Origin: JAWWOL01 sp963797535
Lineage (GTDB): Bacteria > Actinomycetota > Actinomycetes > JAWWOL01
DNA length: 64,000 nucleotides
Direction of reading: 5' to 3'
NCBI GenBank assembly: GCA_963797535.1
Contig: CAWCPQ010000001.1
Location: 1,054,001-1,118,000 of the forward strand
A program made the position numbers and the translations under genes. The notes beneath the pieces were generated by a model, which saw nothing but the letters and a program-made list of their open reading frames with translations, was not told the origin of the DNA and made no database searches. Positions 17,054 through 26,314 of the stretch are shown here, in pieces. Numbering within the stretch: the stretch's first letter is position 1; every line of letters starts with the position of its first letter.

Positions 17054-18027
17054 GGCACGGGTACGGGGACGCCTGCCGTCACCTCGGCCACCACCGCGCA
17101 GGCGCGGGCGGTGCTCGGCCCGGTTCGCAGCTGCAGCCGGTGCGCCAGCACGCTGATCGACAGCGCCCGCACATCGTCGGGCACCACATGGCTGCGCGCC
17201 GACAGCAGCGCACGCGCCTGTGCTACCCGTACCAGCGCCAGGGCCGATCGGGTGCTCGCGCCGAGGGCGACGTCGGGATGGGTGCGGGTGGCCTCGACCA
17301 GGCGTACCGCGTAGTCGAGGACAGCGTCCGCGACGTAGATGCTGCGCACCGTCGACCTGAGCCCGGCCAGCCGTTCCGGGTCTGCGACCGGGCTCATCCG
17401 CTCGACGGTGGAACCGGCCAGCTGCTCGCGTACGACCCTGCTGGTGGTGCGCGAGTCGAGGCGACCGAGCCCGAGCTGCACCGCGAACCGGTCGAGCTGA
17501 CCCTCGGGCATCGGGTAGGTGCCGTACTGCTCGTGGGGGTTGCGAGTGGCGATGACCACGAACGGGTCAGGCAGCGGGTGCTGCACGCCGTCGACCGTGA
17601 TCGTGCACTCCTCCATCGCCTCGAGGAAGCCGGACTGGGTGCGCGCCGGGATCCGGTTGATCTCGTCGACCAGCACCACGTTGCCGAACAGCGGGCCGGG
17701 GATGAACTGGAAGCTGCCGAGGTCGGGGCGCCACACCGAGGAGCCGGTGACGTCGGTCGGCAGCAGGTCGGCCGTGCCCTGGATCCGGGTGAACCGCCCT
17801 CCCAGCGCCCTCGCGACAGCCTTGGCCAGGGTTGTCTTGCCAGCGCCGGGCAGATCCTCGATGAGGACATGACCGCCGGCGAGAACGGCACAGATCAACG
17901 TCTCGACCACCGGCAGGTGTCCGAGCAGGACCCGGTCGACGGCGGAGACCAGCGCACGAGCGGCGGCTGCTGCCGCGTCGACCCCTGTCTGCTGCGGCGG
18001 CGGCTCGAGCAGTGGCTGAGCGCTCAC
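17050..18027 (-). CDS. MoxR-family AAA+ ATPase
   Basis: A 325-residue MoxR ATPase. Walker A is EDLPGAGKTTLAKAVA, Walker B is VVLVDEINRIPARTQSGFLEAMEE, sensor 1 is VVIATRNPHEQYGTYPMPEGQLDRF, and the arginine-finger region and lid follow (LGASTRSALALVRVAQA). The start was placed at the GTG at 18027 (VSAQPLLEPP), because the longer frame to 18441 runs antisense through the transporter gene. MoxR proteins are thought to help assemble or activate partner proteins; here the partners are the DUF58 and transglutaminase proteins. It is divergent from the MmpL gene, with 142 bases between them. Confidence 0.9.
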   Translation of the reverse strand: MSAQPLLEPPPQQTGVDAAAAAARALVSAVDRVLLGHLPVVETLICAVLAGGHVLIEDLPGAGKTTLAKAVARALGGRFTRIQGTADLLPTDVTGSSVWRPDLGSFQFIPGPLFGNVVLVDEINRIPARTQSGFLEAMEECTITVDGVQHPLPDPFVVIATRNPHEQYGTYPMPEGQLDRFAVQLGLGRLDSRTTSRVVREQLAGSTVERMSPVADPERLAGLRSTVRSIYVADAVLDYAVRLVEATRTHPDVALGASTRSALALVRVAQARALLSARSHVVPDDVRALSISVLAHRLQLRTGPSTARACAVVAEVTAGVPVPVP

Positions 18028-18169
18028 GGGTCCCCGTTCGTCGTCTTGGGCGGTGTCGACAGATCCATCGTTGGGTCGGCACCTGCTCACGGCCGCTGAA
18101 GCCGCACCGAACGGGAGTGCGGGCTGGCAGGATGGGGAGGCAGACAAAACCATCCGCCGGGGGGCCACC

Positions 18170-20368
18170 ATGTTCGCTGCCGTGGGCCGGTTCTGCTTCC
18201 AGCACCGCCGCTGGGTCATGACGACGTGGGCATTGGTGCTCGTCCTCGGGCTGTCCGTCGGCGGCCAGGTCTTCGGCCGGTTGGTCAGCCCCGGCGGCTC
18301 CGGCTCGGTGGAGTCGGTCCAGGCGTTCAACCGGCTCAGCGACGCCGCGACCAAGGGCGGCCGGCTGCTTGCGGTCGTCGACGGCCCCCGGCTGAACGAC
18401 CCCGCAGTCGCGGCGGCGGTGAAGCAGGCGGCCAGAGCCATCCGAGCCAGGCCCGACGTCGCCGACGTCGCGGACGCCTACGAGCAGCCGCTGCCGGCCC
18501 TGCGTGCCAAGGACGGCCGGGCCAGCGTGGTCGTGGTGGACGTGATCCGCGACCTGTCCGACGCCGACACGGTCATCGTTGCCGACGCGGTACGGGCCGA
18601 GCTGTCCCACGTGCCGGGAGCGACGGTCCTTGTCGGCGGCAACAGTGTCGAGCGGACCGAGACCAACCATCAGGTCAGCGCCGACCTGGAGCACGGCGAG
18701 CTGGTCAGTCTCCCGATCGCCTTCCTCGTCCTGATCCTGATCTTCGGCGGTCTTGCTGCCGCCGGGATCCCGCTCAGCGTGGCCTTCGTGAGCATCTCCG
18801 GCGCCCTGCTGTTCCTGCTCGGCTTCACCTACCTGTTCGACGTCGACCCCAACGTGGTCAGCGTGGTCACGGTGATGGGCCTCGGCCTGGCCATCGACTA
18901 CGGGCTGCTGATGACCAGCCGCTACCGCGAGGAGCGCCGCGGTGGGCTCGGCCATGCGGCAGCCCTGGACCGGATGATGGCTACGGCAGGGCGTGCCATC
19001 GCGTTCTCGGCCCTGACCGTGGCCGCGGCGCTGTGCGGTCTGTTCGCGTTCGAGGACCCGACCTACCGGTCCATGGGGGCCGGCGGCGTGGCGGTCGTCC
19101 TCGTCGCGCTGGCCGCCGCGCTCACCCTGGTGCCGGCGTTGATCTCCGTACGACGTCCCCGGTGGTGGCCGGCGAGCCGGCGGTCGCCGACCGGGTTGCT
19201 GGCCAGGACCAGCTCACCCGCGCCAGACGACGGGTTCTTCTCTGCCGTCACCCGCCGTTCGCAGAAGCACCCGGTTGCCGTCGTCGCGGTCCTGGTGGCC
19301 GTCCTGGTGACGGTCGCCCTGCCGTTCCTGCACGCCCGGTTCCAGGAGGCAGCGAAGACCTCCGTACCCGCGTCCTTCACGACCCGCCGGGTGGACGCCC
19401 TGGTCAACGAGCGGTTCCCCGGCAACCACACCGATCCGATCCGGGTCGTGAGTCAGGTGCCGGCCAACGACCCGCGGGTCGCTGCCTACGCTGCCCGGCT
19501 GCGGGCCATGCCCGCCGTCTCCAGCGTTGACATCACCCCGGTGACCGCCGGCCTCACCGTGATCGATGTCTACCCGCACGACACCGGACAGAGCCCCGGT
19601 GCACAGCAGCTGATCCACCGGTTGCGCGCCGACCGGCCGCCGTTCCCCAGTCAGGTCACCGGCCTGCTGGCCTTCCTGGTCGACTTCCAGCACCAGATCG
19701 CCTCCGGGATGCTGCTGGCTGTCGCCTGGATCGCGCTGGCCACATTCGTGCTGCTGTTCTTGATGACGGGATCGGTGCTCGTACCGATCAAGGCCCTGCT
19801 GATGAATGTGCTGTCCCTCGGTGCGTCGTTCGGGGCACTCGTCTGGGTGTTCCAGGAAGGGCACTTCGCTTCCGTCCTGGGCTTCGACCGGGCCGGCGCG
19901 ATCGAGGTCTGGGTGCCGGTCATCGTGTTCGTCTTCGCGTTCGGGCTGTCGATGGACTACGAGGTGTTCCTGCTCGCCCGGATCAAGGAGCTGCACGACG
20001 CCGGATACAACAACGACGACGCGGTTGCCCTGGGGCTACAGCGATCCGGGCGCATCATCACCTCCGCCGCCCTGCTTATCGTCATCGTGTTCGCCGGTTT
20101 TGCTGCCGGCCGCATGATCGGGATCAAAGAGCTCGGCCTCGCCATGTCCATCGCCGTCCTGGTGGATGCGACTCTGATCCGATGCCTGTTGGTCCCCGCG
20201 ACGATGACACTGCTCGGCGAAGCCAACTGGTGGGCGCCTGCGCCGTTGCGCCGGCTGCACAACAGGATCGGCCTGCGCGAGGGTTATCTGCCGTCGACGC
20301 AAACCGCACCAGTTAGCGGTATATCGGATGATTTCCGGACAGACCCCCTGACAAATTTCGAAAACTAA
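18170..20368 (+). CDS. MmpL/RND-family membrane transporter
   Basis: A 732-residue RND-superfamily exporter of the MmpL type. It has two similar halves, each with one membrane helix, an extracytoplasmic loop and five helices. The first half runs from WVMTTWALVLVLGLSVGG to the helix block LPIAFLVLILIFGGLAAAG...VVTVMGLGLAIDYGLLMTSRYREER, which carries the proton-relay Asp-Tyr pair. The second half repeats this as VIVFVFAFGLSMDYEVFLLARIKE. A soluble loop (about residues 390-500) begins HARFQEAAKTSVPASF. Start chosen at the ATG at 18170 (MFAAVGRFCFQHRRW), preceded by a GGGGGG run; the frame is open further upstream. MmpL proteins export lipids or small molecules; the cargo is not evident. Confidence 0.88.
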   Translation: MFAAVGRFCFQHRRWVMTTWALVLVLGLSVGGQVFGRLVSPGGSGSVESVQAFNRLSDAATKGGRLLAVVDGPRLNDPAVAAAVKQAARAIRARPDVADVADAYEQPLPALRAKDGRASVVVVDVIRDLSDADTVIVADAVRAELSHVPGATVLVGGNSVERTETNHQVSADLEHGELVSLPIAFLVLILIFGGLAAAGIPLSVAFVSISGALLFLLGFTYLFDVDPNVVSVVTVMGLGLAIDYGLLMTSRYREERRGGLGHAAALDRMMATAGRAIAFSALTVAAALCGLFAFEDPTYRSMGAGGVAVVLVALAAALTLVPALISVRRPRWWPASRRSPTGLLARTSSPAPDDGFFSAVTRRSQKHPVAVVAVLVAVLVTVALPFLHARFQEAAKTSVPASFTTRRVDALVNERFPGNHTDPIRVVSQVPANDPRVAAYAARLRAMPAVSSVDITPVTAGLTVIDVYPHDTGQSPGAQQLIHRLRADRPPFPSQVTGLLAFLVDFQHQIASGMLLAVAWIALATFVLLFLMTGSVLVPIKALLMNVLSLGASFGALVWVFQEGHFASVLGFDRAGAIEVWVPVIVFVFAFGLSMDYEVFLLARIKELHDAGYNNDDAVALGLQRSGRIITSAALLIVIVFAGFAAGRMIGIKELGLAMSIAVLVDATLIRCLLVPATMTLLGEANWWAPAPLRRLHNRIGLREGYLPSTQTAPVSGISDDFRTDPLTNFEN

Positions 20369-20390
20369 TCGCGAATTGCCGTCGTTGCCC

Positions 20391-20421
20391 TTGCGGGGAC
20401 CCGGGTTGGCCACGATATGGT
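20391..20421 (+). promoter_or_regulatory. Weak promoter candidate for the Kelch gene
   Basis: TTGCGG (20391-20396) and TATGGT (20416-20421) are separated by 19 bases and lie 31 bases before the Kelch gene start. The spacing is long and the -35 only partly fits, so this is tentative. Confidence 0.25.
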
Positions 20422-20451
20422 CCGGCTTGGGCGAAGATTTGGGGGAATCCG

Positions 20452-22308
20452 ATGACGCGCATTCGTACGTTTCGTGCCACGCGCTGGGCAATGCTGATCC
20501 TCGTCGCAGCCCTTCTCGGCCTGTGGGTTCCGGGAACGACCGCCAACGCCGTCTCCGTCAGCATTCTGGTCAGCGCCAACGCGAATCGCTCGTCCGCCGT
20601 GCCACTGGCCGGGACGACTCGCTCCGGCAACCTCTATATCTTCACGTCCCCGACTTCCGGCGTCGCCAAGGTGACATTCTGGCTGGACGACCCGCAACGA
20701 ACCGGACTTGCGAAGCAGGTCGAGAGCTGGGCGCCCTTCGACTTCCGCGGTGGCGACACGACTGCCAACCCCTGGGACAGCAGATTTGTGGCGAACGGCA
20801 CCCACACCATCACCGTAGCTGTCGTGAGCACCACAGCGGTTACCACCGTGGTCACCGCCTCCTTCACGGTTTCAAACGGGACCGTTGCCGGGTACGCGCC
20901 GCAGGCCAGCACGTCGAGCAACAGGTCAGCGCCTTTCCCATTGTCGGGCGCCGTCCTCAGCGGCAAGGCCTACATTTTCGTCCCCTCCGTGGTCGGCATC
21001 ACCAAGGTGAGCTTTTATCTCGACGACAAGGCCCGCGCCCACCCACCTATGCACGTCGAAAGCACGGCGCCCTGGGACTTTGTGAGCACCAGCTCGGTTG
21101 CGCTGCCGTGGTCCACGACTTCGGTAGCCAACGGCCAGCACACTCTGTCGGTCGACGTCCTGGCCGGCACCACGGTCACTAAAATCGACACGCCCTTCAC
21201 CGTGCTCAACGCCGTAGCACCAACACCAACACCCACACCGACGACGGCAGCACCCACCACGACTCCGGCGGGCCCCACGCCGTCGGACAGCCCTCCCCCT
21301 GCGTCCGCCACCCCGACCGACAGTCCTCCCCCTGCGTCGGCCACCCCGACGATCAGCCCCAGCCCGGCGCCTCCCGCCCCGTTCGTGACGCACTACACCT
21401 ACACCCCGATCGCGACGCTGCCGATCGGCACCACTGAGGCCAACTCGACCGTCGTCAACGGCAAGCTCTACCTGTTCGGCGGGTTCGACGTCCGGGTGCC
21501 CAGGCTCGACCCAACCACCCGGTCCTGGTTGTACGACCCCGCGACCAACGTCTGGAGCAGCCTGCCCCCGATGCCGGTCGGCGGCATCAGCCACGCCGGC
21601 ATCGACTCCGACGGCTCGCGCTACATCTACTACGCCGGCGGCTTCGCCCTCGACCCCACCGGACAGGCTCGGCTCCAGGGAACCACCTTGGTCTGGCGCT
21701 ACGACACGGTGACCGGTCTCTACAGCTCGATGCCTCCGCTGCCGGACCGGCGGGCTGCCGGCGGCCTTTCCTACATCAACGGCACGCTGTACTACTTCGG
21801 CGGCGAGATCGACTACCCCGGCCCCAATGAGGGCACCACCTGGAGCCTCGACGTGGCCAACAACGCGACCACGTGGGTCGCCCTGGCAACCATGCCCAAC
21901 CCGCGCAACCACGTCGGCTGGGCCACCGTCGACGGCCAGATCTACGTCGCCGGCGGCCAGTACGGCGAGAACAGCAACACCGCACAGAGCGAGCTCGACC
22001 GCTACGATCCGGCGACCAACACGTGGACCACGTTGGCCCCGATGCCGTTCGCCCGCTCGCACATGCTCGACTCCACCTTCGTCCTCAGTGGGCACGTCGT
22101 CGTGGCGACCGGATGGACCACGACAGCAAAGACGGCCGCCGTCACCGCCTACGACCCCGCGACCAACACCTGGCAGGCCATGACCGACGTGCCGAGTGCT
22201 CGGACCTCGGCGACCATGCGCGCCATCAGTGGTGGGCGAGTCGTCCTGTGCTGCGGCAGCGCAGGCGGGTCCACCTCGAACGGATGGATCGGCGTACCCG
22301 CACCATGA
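20452..22308 (+). CDS. Secreted Kelch-repeat protein with two N-terminal Ig-like domains
   Basis: A 618-residue exported protein. The signal peptide is residues 1-32 (basic MTRIRTFRATR, hydrophobic LILVAALLGLWV, cut near TTANA). Two similar beta-domains follow at about residues 35-145 and 155-250; each has a V-x-F-W/Y-L-D-D strand and a VANGxHT[IL][ST]V strand, as in bacterial Ig-like folds. A Thr/Pro/Ser linker (about residues 255-315) leads to a Kelch beta-propeller with repeats such as NGKLYLFGG, YDPATNVWSSLPPMP, NGTLYYFGG, DGQIYVAGG and YDPATNTWTTLAPMP. GGGGGA lies about 6-10 bases before the ATG. Kelch propellers bind ligands or glycans; galactose-oxidase-type copper ligands are not apparent. 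It may be a cell-surface adhesin. Confidence 0.85.
   Translation: MTRIRTFRATRWAMLILVAALLGLWVPGTTANAVSVSILVSANANRSSAVPLAGTTRSGNLYIFTSPTSGVAKVTFWLDDPQRTGLAKQVESWAPFDFRGGDTTANPWDSRFVANGTHTITVAVVSTTAVTTVVTASFTVSNGTVAGYAPQASTSSNRSAPFPLSGAVLSGKAYIFVPSVVGITKVSFYLDDKARAHPPMHVESTAPWDFVSTSSVALPWSTTSVANGQHTLSVDVLAGTTVTKIDTPFTVLNAVAPTPTPTPTTAAPTTTPAGPTPSDSPPPASATPTDSPPPASATPTISPSPAPPAPFVTHYTYTPIATLPIGTTEANSTVVNGKLYLFGGFDVRVPRLDPTTRSWLYDPATNVWSSLPPMPVGGISHAGIDSDGSRYIYYAGGFALDPTGQARLQGTTLVWRYDTVTGLYSSMPPLPDRRAAGGLSYINGTLYYFGGEIDYPGPNEGTTWSLDVANNATTWVALATMPNPRNHVGWATVDGQIYVAGGQYGENSNTAQSELDRYDPATNTWTTLAPMPFARSHMLDSTFVLSGHVVVATGWTTTAKTAAVTAYDPATNTWQAMTDVPSARTSATMRAISGGRVVLCCGSAGGSTSNGWIGVPAP
21286..21351 (+). 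repeat. 33-bp tandem duplication in the Kelch-protein linker
   Basis: Two in-frame 33-base units (21286-21318 and 21319-21351), differing at a few positions, each encode DSPPPASATPT. They lie in the Thr/Pro-rich linker before the propeller and look like slippage-type expansion. Confidence 0.85.
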
Positions 22309-22309
22309 C

Positions 22310-23095
22310 TCACAGCGCTGAGCCCGACGGCTTGTGCGCCTCGATCAGGAACCTGCTGGAGTAGGCAAGGAACGGCCCGGTCCGGCGGATCTGCTCATGC
22401 AGGCGCAGCAGCCGCTCGCGATGGGCCTCGACGGTGAAGCCCGGCACCCACCAGATGACCTTGCGCAGGATGTAGATCACGGCGCCGATGTCGAAGAACT
22501 CCATCCGCAACCGCTCGGACCGCAGGTCCACCACGTCGAGCCCTGCTGCTGTCGCGTCCCGTCGCGCATCGTCGGGATGCCGGGCCCGGCGGGCAGCCTC
22601 GGTGGCCGGACCGCAGAAGAACTCGATCAGCTCGAACGCGCTCTCCGGACCGACCTGCTGGGACAGGTAGGTCCCGCCGGGCTTGAGGACCCTGGCGATC
22701 TCCTGCCACGCCACCGTGACCGGGTGCCGGCTGGTGACCAGGTCGAAGGCCTGGCTCGCGAACGGCAGCGGCGGCTCGTCGGCGGCGGCCACGACCACGG
22801 CTCCCCGCGGATGCAACAGCGCCGAGGCCCGCGCCACGTTGGCCGGCCAGGACTCGGTGGCGACCATGCACGGCGGCAGTCTCGGCGCCCCCGCGAGCAC
22901 CTCACCGCCGCCGGTCTGAAGGTCCAGCGCGCTGCCGACCGTCGCCAGCCGGGCGGCCATCAGCTGCTGGTAGTGCCACGACGGCCGTTCCTCGGTGGCC
23001 CTGCCGTCCAGCCAGCTGAAGTCCCAACCGTCCACGGGTGCCGTCGCCGCTTCCGCGACGAGCTCGTCGAACGTGCGGTCCATGTGATGGTGCAT
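22310..23095 (-). CDS. SAM-dependent methyltransferase
   Basis: A 261-residue class I methyltransferase. Motif I is ALDLQTGGGEVLAG (residues about 55-68), an acidic post-I region follows (AADEPPLPFASQAFDLVTSRH), and motif III-like EIARVLKPGGTYLSQQVG lies before a basic and aromatic C-terminal part (FDIGAVIYILRKVIWWVPGF). The end FLAYSSRFLIEAHKP is common in small-molecule methyltransferases of this group. Start placed at the ATG at 23095 (MHHHMDRTFDEL); ATG at 23083 is also possible. The upstream frame is a Gly-rich read of the CCACC repeats. The substrate is unknown. It converges on the Kelch gene with one base between stops. Confidence 0.82.
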   Translation of the reverse strand: MHHHMDRTFDELVAEAATAPVDGWDFSWLDGRATEERPSWHYQQLMAARLATVGSALDLQTGGGEVLAGAPRLPPCMVATESWPANVARASALLHPRGAVVVAAADEPPLPFASQAFDLVTSRHPVTVAWQEIARVLKPGGTYLSQQVGPESAFELIEFFCGPATEAARRARHPDDARRDATAAGLDVVDLRSERLRMEFFDIGAVIYILRKVIWWVPGFTVEAHRERLLRLHEQIRRTGPFLAYSSRFLIEAHKPSGSAL

Positions 23096-23128
23096 ACCGT
23101 ACGAGCCGGGCCCAACGCGACCGAAATT

Positions 23129-23183
23129 CCACCGGCCCCCACCACCACCGACCCCCACTACCACCGCCCCCCACCACCACCGA
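23129..23183 (-). repeat. G-rich (CCACC on plus strand) imperfect direct repeat
   Basis: Two 23-base copies (23129-23151 and 23161-23183) differ at one position and read CCACC-(G/C)-CCCCC-ACCACCACCGA-like on the plus strand. On the minus strand, upstream of the methyltransferase start, this is a tract with G runs of five or six and many GGT steps. Confidence 0.8.
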
Positions 23184-23184
23184 T

Positions 23185-23239
23185 GATCTAGGGGATTCCG
23201 GGCTTATTTCCGACGAATGAGACCCGAATCGCCTAGATC
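23185..23239 (-). terminator. Inverted repeat after aspS (probable terminator)
   Basis: Arms 23185-23202 and 23223-23239 are near-perfect inverted repeats (GATCTAGG-x-GATTC...; one substitution and one extra base) with a 20-base loop. It begins 19 bases after the aspS stop on the minus strand. No T tract follows, as is common in actinobacteria. It could instead be an operator for the methyltransferase gene. Confidence 0.55.
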
Positions 23240-23257
23240 GTTTACGGGGGGCAGGGC

Positions 23258-25030
23258 TCAGCTCGGCGCGACGAAGTCGATGCCGGCTTCCTTGCGCTGC
23301 TCGGCCGTGATCGGCGTCGGTGCGCCGGTCAGCGGGTCGCCACCGGAGGACGCCTTGGGGAAGGCCATCACCTCGCGGATCGAGTCGGTGCCGGCGAGCA
23401 CCGCCGCCAGCCGATCGAGACCGAACGCGATGCCGCCGTGCGGCGGCGGCCCGAACTGGAACGCCTCGAGCAGGAAGCCGAACTTGGACCGGGCCTCCTC
23501 GCGGGACAGCCCGATCGTGTCGAAGACCCGCTGCTGCATCTCGGCGCGATGGATACGGATGGACCCGCCGCCGAGCTCGCTGCCGTTGAGCACCACGTCG
23601 TAGGCCCTGGCCAGCGCCGTCGAGGGCTGCTCGTGGAACGTCGCGCCGTCCGCGTCGGCCGGGGCGGTGAACGGGTGGTGCACCGCGGTCCAGCCCTCGT
23701 CGTTGTCGCCGGCCGGCTCGAACATCGGGAAGTCGGTCACCCATAGGAACCGCCACTGGTCCTCGGGGATCAGCCCGCGGTCCTTGGCGACGGCGACCCG
23801 CAGCGCACCGAGCAGGTCGAGCGCCTCGCGCTCGGGCGCGGCGACAAGGAAGACCAGATCGCCTGGTACGGCGCCACTCTCGGCCGCGAAGGAGGCGATC
23901 TCGGTCTCGGAGAAGAACTTCACCAGCGGTGAGCGCAGCGAGCCGTCGGGCTCGACGAGGACGTAGGCAAGGCCCTTGGCGCCGCGGCCCTTGGCCCAGT
24001 CGATCCAGCCGTCGAGCTGCTTGCGGGTCAGCTCAGCACCGCCGGGCATCACCACACCACCGACGTGGCCGCCAGCGGCGAGAACGGACTTGAAGACGCC
24101 GACCTCGGTCTGCGCGAACAACGCGCGCAGGTCGACCAGCTCCAGGCCGAACCTCAGGTCGGGCCGATCGGAACCGAACCGGCGCAGACATTCGGCGTAG
24201 GTCAGCCGCTCGAACGGCCGCGGGATCTCGACGCCACGAACCTCGGACCAGAGGGCGACCAGCAGCTCCTCGGAGAGGGCGTAGATGTCCTCCTCGGTCG
24301 GGAAGCTCATCTCCACGTCGAGCTGGGTGAACTCAGGTGTACGGTCCGCGCGGCTGTCCTCGTCGCGGAAGCAGCGCGCGATCTGGTAGTAGCGCTCGAG
24401 CCCGGCGACCATCAGCAGCTGCTTGAACAGCTGGGGCGACTGCGGCAGCGCGTACCAGGAACCGGGCTGCAGTCGTACGGGTACCAGGAAGTCGCGAGCA
24501 CCCTCGGGCGTGGAGCGGGTGAGGTTGGGAGTCTCGATGTCGAGGAAGCCGTGTGCCTCCATGACCCGGCGCATGATCGACGTGACCTGAGCCCTCGTGC
24601 GCAGGGCGCGAGCCGGACCGGTGCGGCGCAGGTCGAGGTAGCGATACTGCCAGCGCAGCCTTTCCTCGACGTTGCTGGCGATCTCGTCGCTGCCCTCGAC
24701 CGGGAACGGCAGCGGAGCCGACTCGGACAGGACGACCAGCTCGTCGGCGATGACCTCGACCTCACCGGTGGCGAGGTTGGGGTTGTCGCTGCCCTCGGGG
24801 CGACGGCTGACCGTGCCCACGACCTTGACGCAGTACTCGGCCCGCAGCGAGTGGGCGAGCTCGGCCGGAGCACCCTCGCGGAACACCACCTGGGCAAGAC
24901 CGCTGGCGTCGCGCAGATCCACGAAGATGACCCCGCCGAGGTCACGGCGGCGAGCCACCCATCCGGTCAGGGTCACCGTCTCGCCGGCCTGGCCTGCGCG
25001 CAGGGTCCCGGCGTCATGGGTGCGGATCAC
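23258..25030 (-). CDS. aspS: Aspartyl-tRNA synthetase (probably non-discriminating Asp/Asn type)
   Basis: Class II synthetase of 590 residues, full bacterial length. The N-terminal OB-fold anticodon domain begins TLTGWVARRRDLGGVIFVDLRD. Motif 2 is ARCFRDEDSRADRTPEFTQLD. The bacterial GAD insertion domain lies at about residues 290-420. Motif 3 is GGIAFGLDRLAAVLAGTDS. GTG start overlaps the hisS stop (GTGA), so hisS-aspS form one unit. Asp/Asn specificity cannot be decided here: no asnS or gatCAB lies in the window, and the qualifier rests on what is usual for actinobacteria. A hairpin follows the stop. Confidence 0.95.
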   Translation of the reverse strand: MIRTHDAGTLRAGQAGETVTLTGWVARRRDLGGVIFVDLRDASGLAQVVFREGAPAELAHSLRAEYCVKVVGTVSRRPEGSDNPNLATGEVEVIADELVVLSESAPLPFPVEGSDEIASNVEERLRWQYRYLDLRRTGPARALRTRAQVTSIMRRVMEAHGFLDIETPNLTRSTPEGARDFLVPVRLQPGSWYALPQSPQLFKQLLMVAGLERYYQIARCFRDEDSRADRTPEFTQLDVEMSFPTEEDIYALSEELLVALWSEVRGVEIPRPFERLTYAECLRRFGSDRPDLRFGLELVDLRALFAQTEVGVFKSVLAAGGHVGGVVMPGGAELTRKQLDGWIDWAKGRGAKGLAYVLVEPDGSLRSPLVKFFSETEIASFAAESGAVPGDLVFLVAAPEREALDLLGALRVAVAKDRGLIPEDQWRFLWVTDFPMFEPAGDNDEGWTAVHHPFTAPADADGATFHEQPSTALARAYDVVLNGSELGGGSIRIHRAEMQQRVFDTIGLSREEARSKFGFLLEAFQFGPPPHGGIAFGLDRLAAVLAGTDSIREVMAFPKASSGGDPLTGAPTPITAEQRKEAGIDFVAPS

Positions 25031-26314
25031 GAGTGGTTCTCCTTCAACAGTTTCGAAACCTCAGCAACGACGGTGCTGCTGAGATCGCCCAGCGGTACGG
25101 CATTCTGCTCCCCCGAGACCATGTCCTTGACCTGTGCCACGCCGGCCTCGAGGTCCCGCTCGCCGACGATGACGCTGACCAATGCCCCGGACCGGTCGGC
25201 ACCCTTCATCGCACCCTTGAGCCCCTTGTTCCCGTAGGCGAGATCGGTACGGATGCCGGCGGCGCGCAGGTCACCAGTGAGCTTGACCAGCAAGGCTTTC
25301 GCCGCTGCGCCGATGGGCACGCAGAACACGTCGACGCTGCGGGTCTCGCCGACGACCAGGCCTTCCTTGCCGCAGGCGAGCAGAGCACGGTCGGTGCCCA
25401 GGCCGTAGCCGATACCCGAAAGTGCTTGCCCACCAAGGGAAGCCATCAGTCCGTCATAGCGCCCACCACCGCCGATGCCGGACTGGGCACCGAGCAGCTC
25501 GTGCACGAACTCGAACGTGGTCTTGGTGTAGTAGTCGAGGCCGCGGACCATGCGCGGCGCCTCGCGTCCACGGCACGCCGAGGACCCGCAGGTGCTCACG
25601 CACCTCGTCGTAGTGCAGGCGGCAGTCGTCGCAGAGGTGGTCGACCATCAGCGGCGCGTCGACGAGCTGCTTCTGTACGGCGTCGCGCTTGTCGTCGAGC
25701 ACCCGCAGCGGGTTGATGACAGCGCGCTTGCGGGTGTCCTCGTCGAGGTCGAGCCCCTGCAGGTAACGCAGCAGCAGGTCCCGGTAGGCGGGGCGGCAGT
25801 TCTCGTCACCGAGGCTGGTCAGGTCGAGCCGGAACTTCGTCAGCCCGAGCCCCCGGAACGCGGCGTCACCCATCGCGACGACCTCGGCGTCCAGGGCCGG
25901 GTCGTCGAGACCCACGGCCTCCACGCCGACCTGCTGCAGCTGGCGGTAGCGGCCGTACTGCGGGCGTTCGGCGCGGAAGAACGGCCCGGCGTACCAGAGC
26001 TTGACCGGCAGCGCGCCGCGGTCCATGCCGTGCTCGATGACCGACCGGATCACGCCGGCGGTGCCCTCGGGACGCAGCGAGATGGACCGGTCGCCGGCGT
26101 CGGTGAAGGTGTACATCTCCTTGCTCACGACGTCGGTGGACTCGCCGACGCCGCGGACGTAGAGCGCGGTGTCCTCGAACACCGGCAGCTCGATGTAGCC
26201 GTAGCCGGCCCGGCGCGCGGGGGCGGCCAGCCCCTCGCGTACAGCGAGGAACTCAGCCGACTCCGGCGGGTAGTACTCCGGGATCCCCTTGGGTGCCTGC
26301 AACGTGTTGGCCAT
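25027..26314 (-). pseudogene. hisS: Histidyl-tRNA synthetase, broken by a one-base frameshift
   Basis: Charges tRNA-His. The first frame (from the ATG at 26314) gives PKGIPEYYPPESAEFLAVR, motif 1 and 2 regions (LRPEGTAGVIRSVIEHG, WYAGPFFRAERPQYGRYRQLQQVGVE), and ends its homology at LRVLGVPW. The second frame resumes at EAPRMVRGLDYYTKTTFEF, then GGGGRYDGL, GIGYGLGTDR and the anticodon-binding domain to the stop. The span is 1288 bases, one more than a multiple of three. Removing one base at about 25564-25567 restores a 428-residue protein of normal length. An essential gene this intact is unlikely to be truly dead, so sequence error is the simplest reading. It is next to the MBL hydrolase stop and overlaps aspS. 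Confidence 0.9.

Noticed and set aside
25560..25575. Programmed frameshifting in hisS
   Set aside because: No slippery heptamer or downstream pseudoknot is evident, hisS is not known for recoding, and the other breaks in the window are of the same one-base type.
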